The translations under genes and the position numbers were made by a program. From Dioscorea cayenensis subsp. rotundata (lineage: Eukaryota > Streptophyta > Magnoliopsida > Dioscoreales > Dioscoreaceae), in assembly GCF_009730915.1 (NCBI RefSeq), contig NC_052488.1:18966305-19030304 (forward strand): DNA of 64,000 bases, written 5' to 3'. Below the pieces are notes generated by a model. It was not told the origin of the DNA and ran no database searches. It was given only the letters and a program-made list of their open reading frames with translations. Shown piece after piece: positions 36,109 to 47,942 of this stretch; position 1 is the first letter of the stretch; every line of letters begins with the position of its first letter.

Positions 36109-36760
36109 TTATGGTGGATTCAAGATGATGTTCTTTTTGCCCCTGTCAAAGTTGTTCCCAAAATATAGCTTCAATCGCTGCCCATTAATTTTGAAAGTTC
36201 TTTTATCTGGATGAGTGACTTCTGCAACACTATATGGTAACATCTTATTAATGGTGAATGGTCTACACCATTTTGGCTTGAATTTTCCATGCCTAGCTTT
36301 TGTTTGTTTTTTATAAGTTATAGCATCTTTATAGGCTTCATTCCAAAACTCATCGAACTCATTCAATTGCAAAAGATTTTTCTCATCAATACAAAAGCAA
36401 CAATCACTTGCATAAAGATATTTTGTAGCATCAAAAACGTTGAAAGTCGTTTCTTCCTCTTGGACCAAAGACATAATTCTCCCTTTTGCACATCAATAAT
36501 CACTCTTCCAGTAGCCAAAAATGGTCTACCTAGTATAATTAGTATGTCTTTGTCTTCTTATATGTCAAGTACAATGAAATCAGCTGAAAATATGAACTTA
36601 TCTATCTTGACAAGAACATCTTCAATTACTTCCCTAGGATGTTTTAATGAACGATCTGACAAGTTGCAATGTGACTATAGTAGGTCACGCCTCTCCCAAG
36701 TTAAGCTTCTTGAAGATTTATAAGGGCATTAAATTGATACTTGCTCCCAAATCACAAAGT
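36109..36760 (-). pseudogene. Athila protease fused to integrase C-terminus (RT deleted)
   Basis: Minus strand. 'LGASINLMPL' near 36740 is the Athila protease active-site region (DLGAS type), and 'LIILGRPFLATGRVIIDV' near 36520 is its C-terminal flap. A frame starting at 36474 reads 'EETTFNVFDATKY' (end of the protease region) and within 30 residues becomes 'LLQLNEFDEFWNEAYKDA' and 'TFKINGQRLKLYFG', the extreme C-terminus of Athila integrase. About 1000 residues of RT, RNase H and integrase normally lie between, so the junction at about 36360-36400 marks an internal deletion. Several stops precede it. Confidence 0.8.
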
Positions 36761-37429
36761 GCTCTCTCAAATACCACATTCCCAATCGAGCATGGGATGG
36801 TGAAACTTCCTGGATCATTAAGTTTAGGTGGCAACATCTTTTGCAAGATTGAGCTACACTCTTCAGTAAGTGTGACTCTCTCATAATCCTTAATCTTTCT
36901 TTTTTTTTTTTTGAAAAATTTCTTTCATAAACTTCACATAGCTCGGCATTTGTTCAAGAGCATCAGCAAATGGGATATTAATGTGAAGCTTCTTGAATAC
37001 ATCTAAGAATTTTGCAAATTATTGGTCAAGCTTGTTCTTCTTCAAGTGCTGAGGAAAAGGGATTCTGGTAAATTTTTCTTGTGGTAATGATGCTTGAATT
37101 TGAGCTTCAGCTTTGTTTTGTTGTAGGTTTCCTTGATCATACTTCTGATCTATAGACTCAGGCTTTTTCTCTTAGGTCTTCAATTCATGTCCACCTCTCA
37201 AAGTGATTGCATTGGATTGTTCATTGTCACTTCTTCTCAGATTTGCCTCAGATTTGCTAGGCAAGTTTCCTTGTTGTCTCTTAGTCAACATATCTGCCAT
37301 TTAACTTAACTGAACATCCAAATTCCTAATTTTTGCAGACTGATTTTGTAAATTAGTGCGAGTTTCATTCATGAATTGTGTTTGAGTTGTAGCCAACTAA
37401 GCCATTGCTTCCTCCAGATTTATTTTCTT

Positions 37430-38340
37430 CTCTTATGATGGATTGCTTTGTTCATGTATGGTTGAGTAATTTTTCCAAGATAGGTTAGGATGATTCCACC
37501 ATCCTGGATTGTACCTGTTAAAGTAGGGGTTATCTTGTTGTCTGTTGAAATTCCCCATATATTGAGCTTGCTCTACTGTCATTTGCGAAAAAAAACTGCC
37601 AACTGGACATTCAAAGCTTTGATGAGGCCCATTACACATTTCACAAGCCAGAGAGGTAGTCTTTACTACATTTGCTGCCAAATAATGTTTTGTAACTGAT
37701 TTGAGAGAGCTTCTATTTGGGTTGAAAGGTTGGTAATGGCATCTATCTCATGTACTTCAGCCACCTTCCTTGGTATGTTTCGCTCATTAGTCCATTAATA
37801 GTTGTTAGCAACCATATCTTTTAGCAATTCATATGCCTCATCTATAGTTTTTTCATTAAGGCTCCACCTGTATATGTATCTACTAGTGTTCTAGTGGTGT
37901 TATTCAGGCCTTGGTAAAAGTTTTGAATCTGCATCCACTTATGTAACCCATGATGAGGACATTTCATTAATAATTCCTTGTATCTTTCCCATGCCTCATA
38001 TAAAGTCTAGCCTTCATATTGAGCAAAATTGTTGATTTCAATCCGCATCTTTGCTGTTTTGGCTGGTGAAAAAAATTTGGCAAGGAATTTTTGAACAAGA
38101 TCATCCCATGTAACAATGGAATCCTTGGCAATGAATTCAACTAATTTCTCACTTTGTCCCTCAAAGAGAAAGGAAATAAACGTAGATGAATGGCATCATC
38201 GTCCACTCCATTGTACTTAACTCTATTACAAAATTTAAGAAAGTTCACGATATGAAGATTCGGGTCTTCATTAGGCTGCCCACTGAATTGGATTGCTTGA
38301 ATCATTTGAAGAGTCACTGGCTTCAAGTCAAAGTTGTTCG
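37430..38340 (-). pseudogene. Athila gag relic
   Basis: Minus strand. 'MIQAIQFSGQPNEDPNLHIV' with 'DDDAIHLRLFPFSLRDK' (38141-38326) is the hallmark Athila gag block. About 500 bp further comes a knuckle-like 'CEMCNGPHQSFEC' and 'NFNRQQDNPYFNRYNPGWWN' (37433-37681), the usual Athila gag C-terminal region. Stops separate the two, so it is not functional. Confidence 0.85.
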
Positions 38341-38712
38341 CCTAAATTACTAGCCATATAATCGCAGGTTGAATCCCAGTTTATGGCATCGCATAATCAC
38401 GCAAAACCATTGGTTGATCAGCCACCATTGGATAATTAAATACTTGCTCATTTGCTGGTGCATTATCCTTAACTCTTGCTTCCTGAGGATTATCCATAGC
38501 TTCTGGAGATTAATTATTTGTATGTCTTTTCTCCTTCCTGTTCCTGCGACACGTACATTCTATTTCAGAGTCAAAAGGTATGAGACTTTCAGTACCAAAT
38601 TTTCTCATTCAAATTTAACAATATTAATAAAAAGAAAGGAAAAAAAATCAAGAACAATAAATTATGAAGTAAAACCAAAGTTATTAGATCTTAATATTAA
38701 TAAAGAACACAA

Positions 38713-38730
38713 TCGCTGGCAACGGCGCCA
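38713..38730 (-). promoter_or_regulatory. Primer binding site of the Athila-type element
   Basis: On the minus strand TGGCGCCGTTGCCAGCGA lies 6 bp inside the 5' LTR. Its first 13 bases match the primer site I know for Athila-group elements (TGGCGCCGTTGCC), complementary to a tRNA 3' end. Confidence 0.85.
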
Positions 38731-38736
38731 ACAACT

Positions 38737-39894
38737 TGTTGGGTGATTTTTATAACACAAGTATACACTATCGTAAATAAGTAATATAATGATAAGAGAG
38801 TATTATCCCACGAGGATTGAGTTTATTAATTACCAAAATTACTAAACCTAATTCTACTTAATTAATGAGGTTAAAGATATTTAATTTATAAAATCTAATT
38901 TAAGAACTAGAGAAAGATAGTTAGATGAGAAAAAATCAAAGTCAAGAGATTCTGCGGTTTCCGAGTTCACCTAGACTAATTCCACCTATATCATCAAGTT
39001 CAATCAATTAATGTTTGTCTCTTATGATGTCATCAATTTTTCTTAAATTACATATTGATCTTTATCAACCATCAATAGTATATTCCATTAGATAAGTTAA
39101 CATCATCTCTGAGATAGCTATGAATCTATGGAGCTCATTAAATTCTAGAAATTTATAATGATGCATACAATCTCATAAATATCTCTATATTATGATGATT
39201 GTATGATATTTCAACCAATACCTACTTCAATTATCACCTCTCGGTCTCAAATCAAATTACTAATCATGCAATTGGTGATCAATCAATCACAAGCATTAAA
39301 CATAGATTAAAATATCCAACATAGTCATGAAACAAGCATCAATTAAATTTAACAAAGATGAATCTAGGTCTTCATAGTCTGGCTACATCGTAGCCCTAGA
39401 AAAGATATTCATAACATAATAATTGCAAATCTTGACATATTAACAAGGTTTATAATTAAATAAACAAAGAAAAACTAAGAACTAAAGCTTGACAATGAAT
39501 CCGCGCTGAATCCTCGCTCCCGCCCTTTTTATCTACAAAATTCTCCTTCCCTTTCGTCTCAAACCCTATCCCCTTTTATAACTTGAAACAGGGGTAGTGC
39601 CTAGGCACTACACTTCCTGTTTTGCACCCCTTAATGTTGTAGCGCCTAAATGCTGTATCCTAGAGCCTAGGTGCTAGATTTTCTGTTTTGCTTGTTCCTT
39701 CTTTGTTGAAACTTTGCTCTTCTTTTCTCCAATTTTATGTTTTTTATATGTTTTTCCTTCAAATCATCCTCTTTCTTTCCTAACAATGTAATAACAATAA
39801 GATTATGAGTAAATTTGGTTAAAAATAATTCACTTTTCATTTATCATGAGTTAAAAAAGTCTATATAATTTAGTGCAAATTATACTCATCAATA
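38737..39894 (-). repeat. 5' LTR of the Athila-type element
   Basis: On the minus strand it ends ...CACCCAACA before the primer site. Its outer end reads TATTGATGAG where the other copy has TGTTGGTGAG, two C-to-T type changes that remove the terminal TG. The partner is 34045-35283. Confidence 0.85.
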
Positions 39895-41100
39895 ACTAAA
39901 ATATAAAGCTTGAAACATGGTTAATAATAAAATAATTATATTATCACATGATTAAGCAAATAAATAGGTAATTCATAAATAATAGAAATGATGAATTATA
40001 AATGATTAACCAAATAAAATAAATTACCACAAGTATAATTAATAGCAAAACCAAATAAATAATTATTCAAATAACATCAAAAATTTTGTAATTTATATTT
40101 GTTAAAATAACAAGTGCAAATTACTTACCTGATACATGACGAAATTCCAAACCCAATCTGAACAATAAATTCAACCCCTTGAAAAAGTCCTATAAACAAG
40201 CAATTAAAATTAAAATCCTACCAAGTCTAGACTTAAAGCTATAAAAATCATAAGGTTTGAAAGGGTTGATCTGCAAAGTGGGAGGAGAAGTAGGCCAAAA
40301 TCTTAAGTTTCAAGCAAGAACCGGTTGAGTGATGAGGAACATCATGTCTTATGTAATGAATTAACCTTCAAGCCACAACCCAATTAACAATCAACACCCT
40401 CTAAGAGCACATGGCTCAAATTTCATTGAAACGAAAACAACTTTGCAGTAAAAACAAGCATAAACTCCAGATCCAGGAACAATTCGCAATCTAGATCATA
40501 ATAGTTCTTGGTCCACACACAGCTAATGAACCAAAACTATCAAACATCAAACAGACAGAGTTCAGTCTCAATCTAAACTAACAAACATCCAGCAGATAGA
40601 GTTTAGTCTCTCAAAATGATTGATAACTAAAATAAAGAAAATAACCAAGAGCCTTCCCTGAAGAGCATCCCGGTCTTCATTCCTAAAGGCGACAAGACGT
40701 CCATTACTTGCTCAGCTAAATTGATGCCCTACTCCTCCTCCTTGCTTCCATTTTATATCCCCCATAAGAAGCCCTCCAAACGCGTATTAGCCATTCAATC
40801 TCTGATTAATATTCACATATTGCTCTCATATGTTGATGGTGTAACTAGCCTCTCCATCGGCCCACCACTTGTCGCTCCTGCACTTGTTCTCATTTTCACG
40901 GAGGTGTTTGCCCTTCTATTTATGTCTTCACTACACTAATAGCCCCACTAGCATAAGCCTTATCATCATCAGTGATCAGCCCATCTTAGCTCTCCACATG
41001 GCCCCTAATCTTTAGTTTTCCCCTCCCTTTCCAGCCTCGCTACATGCTCTTCTCTATTTGGCTTCTCTTGAATAATTTCTTGGAAACCCTGTGATGTCAT
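39895..41100. other. Spacer; no gene recognised
   Basis: AT-rich to 40300, then more balanced. A plus-strand ORF at 40721-40939 is unassigned and lies downstream of the minus-strand dioxygenase pseudogene; it shows no family match I recognise. Confidence 0.35.
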
Positions 41101-41460
41101 CCAATTTTAATTGGAAACATCACATCTTACCACTCTAGTTTTCCTTCACTGAGCACAAGCTTTTGGCCATAACATTGAAGACCACCAGGCCATGCTGCAA
41201 ATACCTCTTTCTTCTTTAAAGGTAGCTTGCAAAACTCTCTAAATCAACCTTCATTTTCTCAATCACTTCATCATCTAATCCATGGTTGACAACCTAAAAG
41301 AAACCCCATTCCATGCAAGCATAGTGGAGCTGGGAAGACCCTGAATAGGACAAGTTAGGATCAAATAATCTCTTCATCTAAATTCCAAGTTTCTCAAAAA
41401 CTCCATCATGTTCTGGTATGTCACCCGATTGAAGACCGTAAAGCCTAGATCTATGTCAAG
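41101..41460 (-). pseudogene. 2-oxoglutarate/Fe(II) dioxygenase pseudogene fragment (N-terminal domain)
   Basis: Minus strand. 'LFDPNLSYSGSSQLHYACME' then 'WGFF-stop-VVNHGLDDEVIE' and 'KMKVDLESF' form the DIOX_N domain of SRG1/norcoclaurine-synthase-like oxygenases. The conserved 'CKEWGFFQ(V/I)VNHG' motif is clear, with the Gln codon changed to a stop. After a frame change near 41225 it continues 'KLPLKKKEVFAAW', 'QCYGQKLVLSEGKLEW-stop-D', the usual 'LPLEEK...YGQ.FVVSE.QKLDW.D' run. Upstream, 'MMEFLRNLEF' may be the preceding segment. The catalytic 2OG-FeII domain (HxD...H) is not present downstream. Confidence 0.8.
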
Positions 41461-41597
41461 CTCATCTACATTGATGGTGCATACATGGCTACCAAGATAG
41501 GCTTCCTTTTCATATACAACCACGTCGGTCTTTGAACTTTGATGCTACATGCGCCCTGACCCATTGATACCACCTTCCACCACCACCACCACCCTTA

Positions 41598-41599
<2 letters not shown>

Positions 41600-41643
<44 letters not shown>
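41600..41643. repeat. (CT)n microsatellite
   Basis: About 21 CT units just before the Harbinger-type element and next to the dioxygenase pseudogene. Confidence 0.9.
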
Positions 41644-41647
<4 letters not shown>

Positions 41648-41729
41648 TCTCTCTGAAAAATTAGCGGAAGAAGGATGCAAAAATGGCAGAAGAAAGATGT
41701 AAATAGTTTGGCTCCACACTTAACACTAA

Positions 41730-42562
41730 GGGGTCGTTTGTGAAAAGCTTTCATATGTTTGGTTGAAAAAAAGACCATGTAAAGTAATGGTCAAATTGTA
41801 ATTACTTTCTCTTTGACCAATGAAAAGGATTCACAGGGGGAGGGGGTGTGAAACGGATTACATCATGGGTGGGAAAGTAGGAGACATGTAAAATTCCAAT
41901 TTCACCCTATTTTAACATTAAAATTCTTCTCTTTTGTCCTGTCTTCTTTTTCAACCCCCCAAACTTTAGCGACGTCTTCCTTTTCAAAACCGTAGCGCAA
42001 GCCAATCTCGGTAAGTCATATAATTTTTTGTAATTTTTTAAAGAATCTTTTTTTATTGCCTTTGATATTGTTTTATTGATAATTGATTCTTATTGAAAAC
42101 TCATTGAAATAAACATGCACAATACCTTTTTTTTAGGTGAGATCTATCCACAAAAAGATTGCTAAAATTCATATAGGAAGCGTGCATCTTGGATAAAGTT
42201 CGGGAAATCATATTTCTCATAATAGAAAAGTAAGAATTAAATATCTACTTTTGCCGGATATATAAGAAATTTTCTTAATTTATTTATATATAAACCATTG
42301 ATTAATGTGAAAATTAAAACATAGTTAAAATTAAAATAATTGATATTCATTGAAGGGTAAAATTGAGAATAAACATAACTTTGCATGGAAAGGTTATTCA
42401 TAACAAACAAAAGAATTCATTTTGCATGTATTTCAATTGCAATTTTCAAGGTTCATACCAAACACGTTTGTTATTTTATAGGGAAAGTAAATGCAGGGAA
42501 AATGAATGCAAGGAAATACTTTGCAGGAAAAAGTGTTTCCATGCAAAGTACCAAACGGGCCC
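41730..42562. mobile_element. Non-autonomous PIF/Harbinger element
   Basis: 833 bp between TAA direct repeats (41727-41729 and 42563-42565). Ends are inverted: left GGGGTCGTTTGTGAAAAG, right (reverse complement) GGGCCCGTTTGGTACTTT. A 3 bp TWA duplication with a GGG.C.GTTTG terminus is the PIF/Harbinger (Tourist) signature. It encodes no transposase. It holds an intron-like segment: donor CTCG|GTAAGT at 42011 and a T-rich acceptor TTTTTTTTAG at 42136, preceded by a CpG-containing exon-like stretch at about 41940-42010. Confidence 0.8.
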
Positions 42563-42565
42563 TAA

Positions 42566-43829
42566 GATGGCAATTAAGTCTAAACAAAACAAGGCTTACG
42601 TCACTGATTTTGCATCGGAAAGTGGCCGGGAATCGAGGCTTGAAGCTTTTTACAAAATGGAGAGGAAAATCTGGGGCCCACACTTTAGTTGCTATTGCTA
42701 TTAGTGCTCGTCTTTTCTTAAATCTTTCTTCATATGCGATTATTTTTTTAAATTAAAAATATTGTTAGAAACAAGAAAATTGTCTACATCATAACACATG
42801 ATGCTTGATTCAATCATAAAATATTTTGATCCATTCCTAAAATCCAACCCATCCATCAGAAAATTTAAAACCTTAATATCACACAAATTATAGATTCAAA
42901 ATTCTATAAATTTTTGGTTACATTTTAATCATTTTTAAATGATTTCTTTGAATAATCATGTACAATGCAAGGTTGTCAATCCCGGACCGGCTTGGCCTGT
43001 TTGACCGGAAAAAATCAAGAACCGATCATGAGGCCGGTTCGGTTACACCCATTGACTCGCCCTTGAAACAACCCGGCCAAAAACTGTGTAACCTTGCCGG
43101 TTTACCTGATAACCATTGACCCAACCAAATTAACGGGTTGAAATTTTTCAAAAAAAAAAATTCAGTGGCTTGCCGGTTATACATTTGTATTTTTATCCAT
43201 GCATTTTGCCTTTCATATTTATTTTTATTTTTTAAATTTTGAAATATTCTAAATTATGCTTTAAAAAAAAAAATCAGTTTACTGACTATAATCTTAATGA
43301 TATAGAATTCGAAACACATTGTTTTTTTTTTAATCCAAAATGCATTTGTAATTCTTGTAAATATTTTTAATTTATATTTTGATAAAATATAAATAAGTCA
43401 TGTGTCGAGATGTATATAAGTTTAAAGTTACTATCTCAGCACACATGTGCTTTCGTTGTGTGTGAGCTGAAATTTAAACTTGTCAATCGGTAGGAGATAA
43501 ACACTCTATATAAAAGATTTAATATCAATAAATCACAAAGTCATTGGTCTTTAATCTTGATTTTTGTTTATATACTTTTATAATGTTGATGGTAATTCTT
43601 GTATTTTAATTTTTTTAGGCATTTTAATCTCGGTCAAAAAATTAAAATACTTTTAGCTTTTAAAACAATGCTAGCATACATTGTTTTTTATGTTAAGTGA
43701 TCACCATATTAAAAATTTTGAGAGCATAAAAACCAAAATGAGAAAATTAAATTAAAAATAGCACCAGCTGCCTTGAATATTTGAAAAGCACTAAGACATT
43801 AACATAAAATATATTAAAAAAAATCATGA
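42566..43829. other. AT-rich spacer with a CCGG-rich repeat block
   Basis: No gene recognised. 42965-43140 (AAGGTTGTCAATCCCGGACC...; CCGG/CCGGTT-rich) resembles the end of a common plant DNA element whose termini read 'GGTTGTCAA.CCCGG'; the other end was not found. The plus-strand ORF at 42385-42756 is mostly Harbinger-element interior and not a gene. Confidence 0.35.
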
Positions 43830-45587
43830 TTTTGTTGAAGTGATTTTATTTTCAATAAAATTAAGAATTAGAGTTTATGACTCAATTCTATTTGATCCGA
43901 CTGAAAAAATTTGTAATGTGATTTATATGATTTTCCGTACTATGAAATTTAAAAAAAAAAAAATTAGACTCAAATTCAAACTTCCAATCAAACAAAGATT
44001 TAGACTCTCACTCAATCAAACTCAGATTTAGATTCCACTATGATCTATTTAAGCATATATTTTAGGATTTTGTTACAAGAGAAATTAATTTTGGCAGTGT
44101 ATGATGACTATTGTAATCAATTTTTTAACATAATGGAATATTCTCCTTCTATGCTTGTGTGTAGTGTTTTTTCGGGTTTTCCAAAAAATTCTATTGTAAT
44201 TTTGTTTTGTTATTATGGGTTGTGATTTCTAACAAACCAATATCTGATTTGGTTGATGAATCCCAATTAGGAAGATGCATAGCTATAATATTATTGCTGC
44301 TCAAAAAGTGATTTTCAACCTTCAGAAACATAAACTTCTTGAATATACTTTTCGAAGTGAACTATGCAAAAGCATTTGATTCGCTAGATTGGAACTTCCT
44401 GCTTGAAATCCTAGTTACCAGGGGATTCGGACCCAGATGGTTGTCTTGGGTTCACACCATTCTTAAAACTGCAAAGACCCAAATTATTATCAGTGGGACA
44501 ATTCAAGGCTATATTCATTGTAAAAGACGACTAAGACAAGGCGACCCACTTTCCCTTCTTCTCTTCGCAGTAGCAGTAGATGTCCTAAGTGCAATGTTCA
44601 CTCACGCACCCAATTCCAAAGTTCTAGTAGGTGTTCCACTAGACCAATCTAAAAACATCTGTCACCTCCAATATACGGATGATCTGATCATTTTCTCAAC
44701 AGGAGGACAAGTAGATCTTCAAATAATCAAATTACTACTCTACCTCTGTGAAGGGTCCTCTGGTCTTTCCATTAATTACTCAAAAAGCTGCTTATACTCT
44801 ACAAATTATGGCTTCCAACCACACTTTACCTTTGCCATGACCCTAAATTTTTCTAGAAACTGGCTTCCACTTACTTACCTGGGGATTCCCCTCTCTAGAA
44901 GGTGACCAAGACTTCTAGACTGGACAAATCTTATTGAAATTGTCCGCTCAATACTCACATCTTAGAAGGCAATTTATCTATCTCTAGGTGATCTCTTAAC
45001 TCTTCTTAACTCAATCTTATCGACAGTTCCAGTTTATAGGATATTAGTGATCAAACTTCCAGCTTGGGTAATAAAAGAAATCGATCAAGTTAGAAAAGAT
45101 TTTCTATGGAAAGGACTAGATTTGGGATCCAAAGAAATCAGATTGGTTACCTGAAAAAGTATTTGTAGACCCCGAAACATGGGTGGCTGGGTAATTCTCA
45201 ATCTTCAAGAACTCAAATGAGCCCTACTTGGAAAATGGTGGTCGAAATTCTCTTATAACCCAAGTAGCTGTTGGGCCAAAATCATTAAAGTCAATTACTT
45301 GAATAGAAGCTCAAATGGAATTTTATTCCAAAATCCACCAAGAAATAAATCTTTCTTTTAAACAAGAATTCACACCACACTGCTCCCTTTTCGTTCACGT
45401 GTTTCCAAATCTGTTAAGAATGGATCAAACACTTCTCTCTAGTTCGATAGATGGCACTCTGGGTGAACTCTAAAAGATTTCTAACCATCTCTATTCAATG
45501 ATTGCATCTCTCCTTAGATAACTAATCAACAGTTTTCTCAGCAACTTAACTCTCCAAAGAATGTTTTTCACACAGCTTCATTAAATG

Positions 45588-47942
45588 TGATAGGGACGCA
45601 AGTGTACGTGCTGATCTCATAATAAAGTGTGCGTAAAGCATAGTGTTGGTCCACATGGAAGAAAGTGAATATTATTAATAACCCTAATTTTGAAAATTAG
45701 CCTAAATAATGAAGTGGTGTGTATGAATAAAAGAAAGCAAAAACAAGAAATACGAAAATAAAACAGGAGAGAAATCAAAGGAAAAGACAATGTTTAGGCA
45801 TAGTATCTGTCTATGGTTATGAAGCATAGGACAAATGTTGTCTAGGTATGCAATCCTATTTGAATCGAGAGGTTTTCAGAATTATACTAAACCCCGATTT
45901 CTCAGGCGAAGAGTAACTGAATAGGTGCAAAGCTGATACAGACATCCACACAATCGCATTAACACTCTATGAAACCTCACTATGAGCTAATGACAATCTC
46001 TTAAGTAGATAATCTCCCCCAAAGAGAGAGATTATTCCTAATCCGAATACAGAGAAGAAATGTGATTTCTCCTAAAATCCGCTCCACATGATTGCAAAAA
46101 AGCACGGAGATTTGCAATAACTCACTCAGGAGGATTGAGGGAGACAGTCGCCAAAGTATCCTATACTTAGGCTAACTCACAATTCTTTCTAATCATGACA
46201 TGTCTATGTTAGGTGGGTATTTCTTCTTGTCACATAGCACATCAAACATGATATGTAGGGCTTTCGCCTTGTTAGTAACCAAGCATTCAAACACGCAATT
46301 AGATTCAAATAGATATGATTGCAATTAAAAAAATAATTTAAACATTAAAGATTCAACAACCAATATCAAAGAAATAAACCCTAGAGTTCAACTATGCCCA
46401 AACACCATGAAAATTAGTTCTCTATCATTAGAGAACAACAATCCAATCCAAAGGAATTAAAATACATAAAGAGAATAACAAAACTCCCTCAAAACTGGCA
46501 ATCTCCTTGGATGGATGGCGTTCTTCGAAGATTCCCCAAAATCATAGCAAAGATCTCTCCACGAACGGCTCCCTTGAAGTTTTGAACTTTCTCCTAATCT
46601 CTCCCTCTTGTTTTCCTCCTTCTCCAAAGAAGATATCTAAGAAAAACCCCCAAATCGCCACCCAAAGGGCAACTAAAGAGAAGAGAAGAAGCTCCCCTAA
46701 AAGCCCTAATTTATGACTTTTATAACTCAAAAAGCAGGGTATCTTACGACCATTACAGTAACCTTTATGGCCGTAACAGTTGCCCGTAAGGTTCTCAAGT
46801 TGGAACTTACGACTGCAATAAACCCGTAACAGCACCGCTAAATAGTAATTTGCTACAGTAATCATGAATATTGCACTACTAACCCTTACGTCCGTAACAA
46901 TACCCGTAAGATTTTCGGGTTGGGGCTTAGGGGGTGTTTGGATTGGGGGAGAACCATTACCCATTCCCATGTTTGATAGCAATTTTAAGGTAGTAATCAT
47001 TACCTTGGGGGGTTACCATTAACCCCCACAAGGTAATGGTTCATTCCCCCCAATATGGGGGTAATGAAAGGGATGGAGGGGTAATGGATGTAAATTACCC
47101 ATTTACCCATCACTAATATATGTATTGGGTATATTAATATAACAATGTATTAATATATTAAATAAATATAAATATGTTGATATTAAGGTAATCAATATTT
47201 AATTATAATAATCATATAATAATTATATAAAATAAGTATTTATATTTAATATAAATATATTAATATTAAAATAATTAATATTTAGTTATAATAATAATAT
47301 AATAATTATATTCAATAAATATTTATTTCAAATATAAGCCATAAAATTATTAATAAGTAATTTAAATAATTAATTATAATAATTAAAATGATTTAAAATA
47401 TTTTATAAACAACAAATTTTATTTATTTATATTAAGGGCATAAATGTAACTTTACATCATATCTTTTCATTATTTTTTCAATTCCCAATTTATTACTCTT
47501 CTACTTTTCCCATTCCCAATGAATTACCTCTCCAACCAAACACCTTTTTAATACCATCCCCTACTCATTTTTTCCCCCTCTTTCGTTACCTCATTCCCCC
47601 TCATTCTATTACGGTAATCCAAACGCACACTTATTACGGTCATAACCTACCTGTAACAGTGTCATAAACACTAATTTGCTACATTACATGAACAGTGCAC
47701 TACTACACTATGCACTCGTAATAACACCTGCAAGCTCGCTCATAAATCACTCTAGAATCATTGTTTTTCTTCCAAAATTAGCTCAAATCACCTCAAACTT
47801 GTTCCTCTTAATCTGTGTCTTCATTTTAGCCTGAATATGAAATAGAAGCGAATTAAGCACCAAATTCAATCATATATTCAATAATTATATGCAAAGTGTT
47901 ATAAATAATAGTAATCAAATACATTCATTCAAGCATTTATCA
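45588..47942 (-). mobile_element. Solo LTR inserted in LINE-B
   Basis: Bounded by TGATAGGGACGC and CATTTATCA (TG...CA, with imperfect inverted ends TGATA/TATCA). Flanking 5-mers are AAATG (45583-45587) and AGATG (47943-47947), 4 of 5. The LINE coding sequence resumes immediately after, confirming a clean insertion. The left end ('CGCAAGTGTACGTGCTGATC') resembles the inner end of the Athila-type LTR at 38737 ('CACAAGTATACACTATCG'), so it is probably an Athila/Tat-group LTR on the minus strand. It contains diverged internal repeats of a 'TTACGRCCGTAACA...CCCGTAAG' type and a Tourist-like element at 46930-47630. Confidence 0.7.
46930..47630. mobile_element. Tourist-like (PIF/Harbinger) MITE inside the solo LTR
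   Basis: 701 bp flanked by TTA (46927-46929 and 47631-47633). Ends: left GGGGGTGTTTGGATT, right (reverse complement) GTGTGCGTTTGGATT, 12 of 15 matching. The first ~150 bp and last ~100 bp are rich in GGTAATGG/CCATTACC, forming further inverted structure; the middle is AT-rich. No transposase. Removing it with one TTA restores an LTR sequence ('GGCTTATTACGGTC') matching neighbouring internal repeats. Confidence 0.85.

Larger units (their letters stand above)
34045..39894 (-). mobile_element. Athila-type Ty3/gypsy element, internally deleted, minus strand
   Basis: Two ~1.2 kb LTRs in direct orientation flank a 3.4 kb interior. The primer site beside the right-hand LTR (TGGCGCCGTTGCC...) is the Athila type. 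The interior keeps gag and protease in order, then jumps directly to the C-terminal end of integrase. Reverse transcriptase, RNase H and most of integrase are absent, so this is a non-autonomous deletion derivative. Flanking 5-mers AATAA (34040-34044) and ACTAA (39895-39899) match at 4 of 5, weak because they are low complexity. Confidence 0.85.

Noticed and set aside
36289..36886. Plus-strand ORFs of 79-144 codons
   Set aside because: Antisense to the Athila protease/integrase relic.
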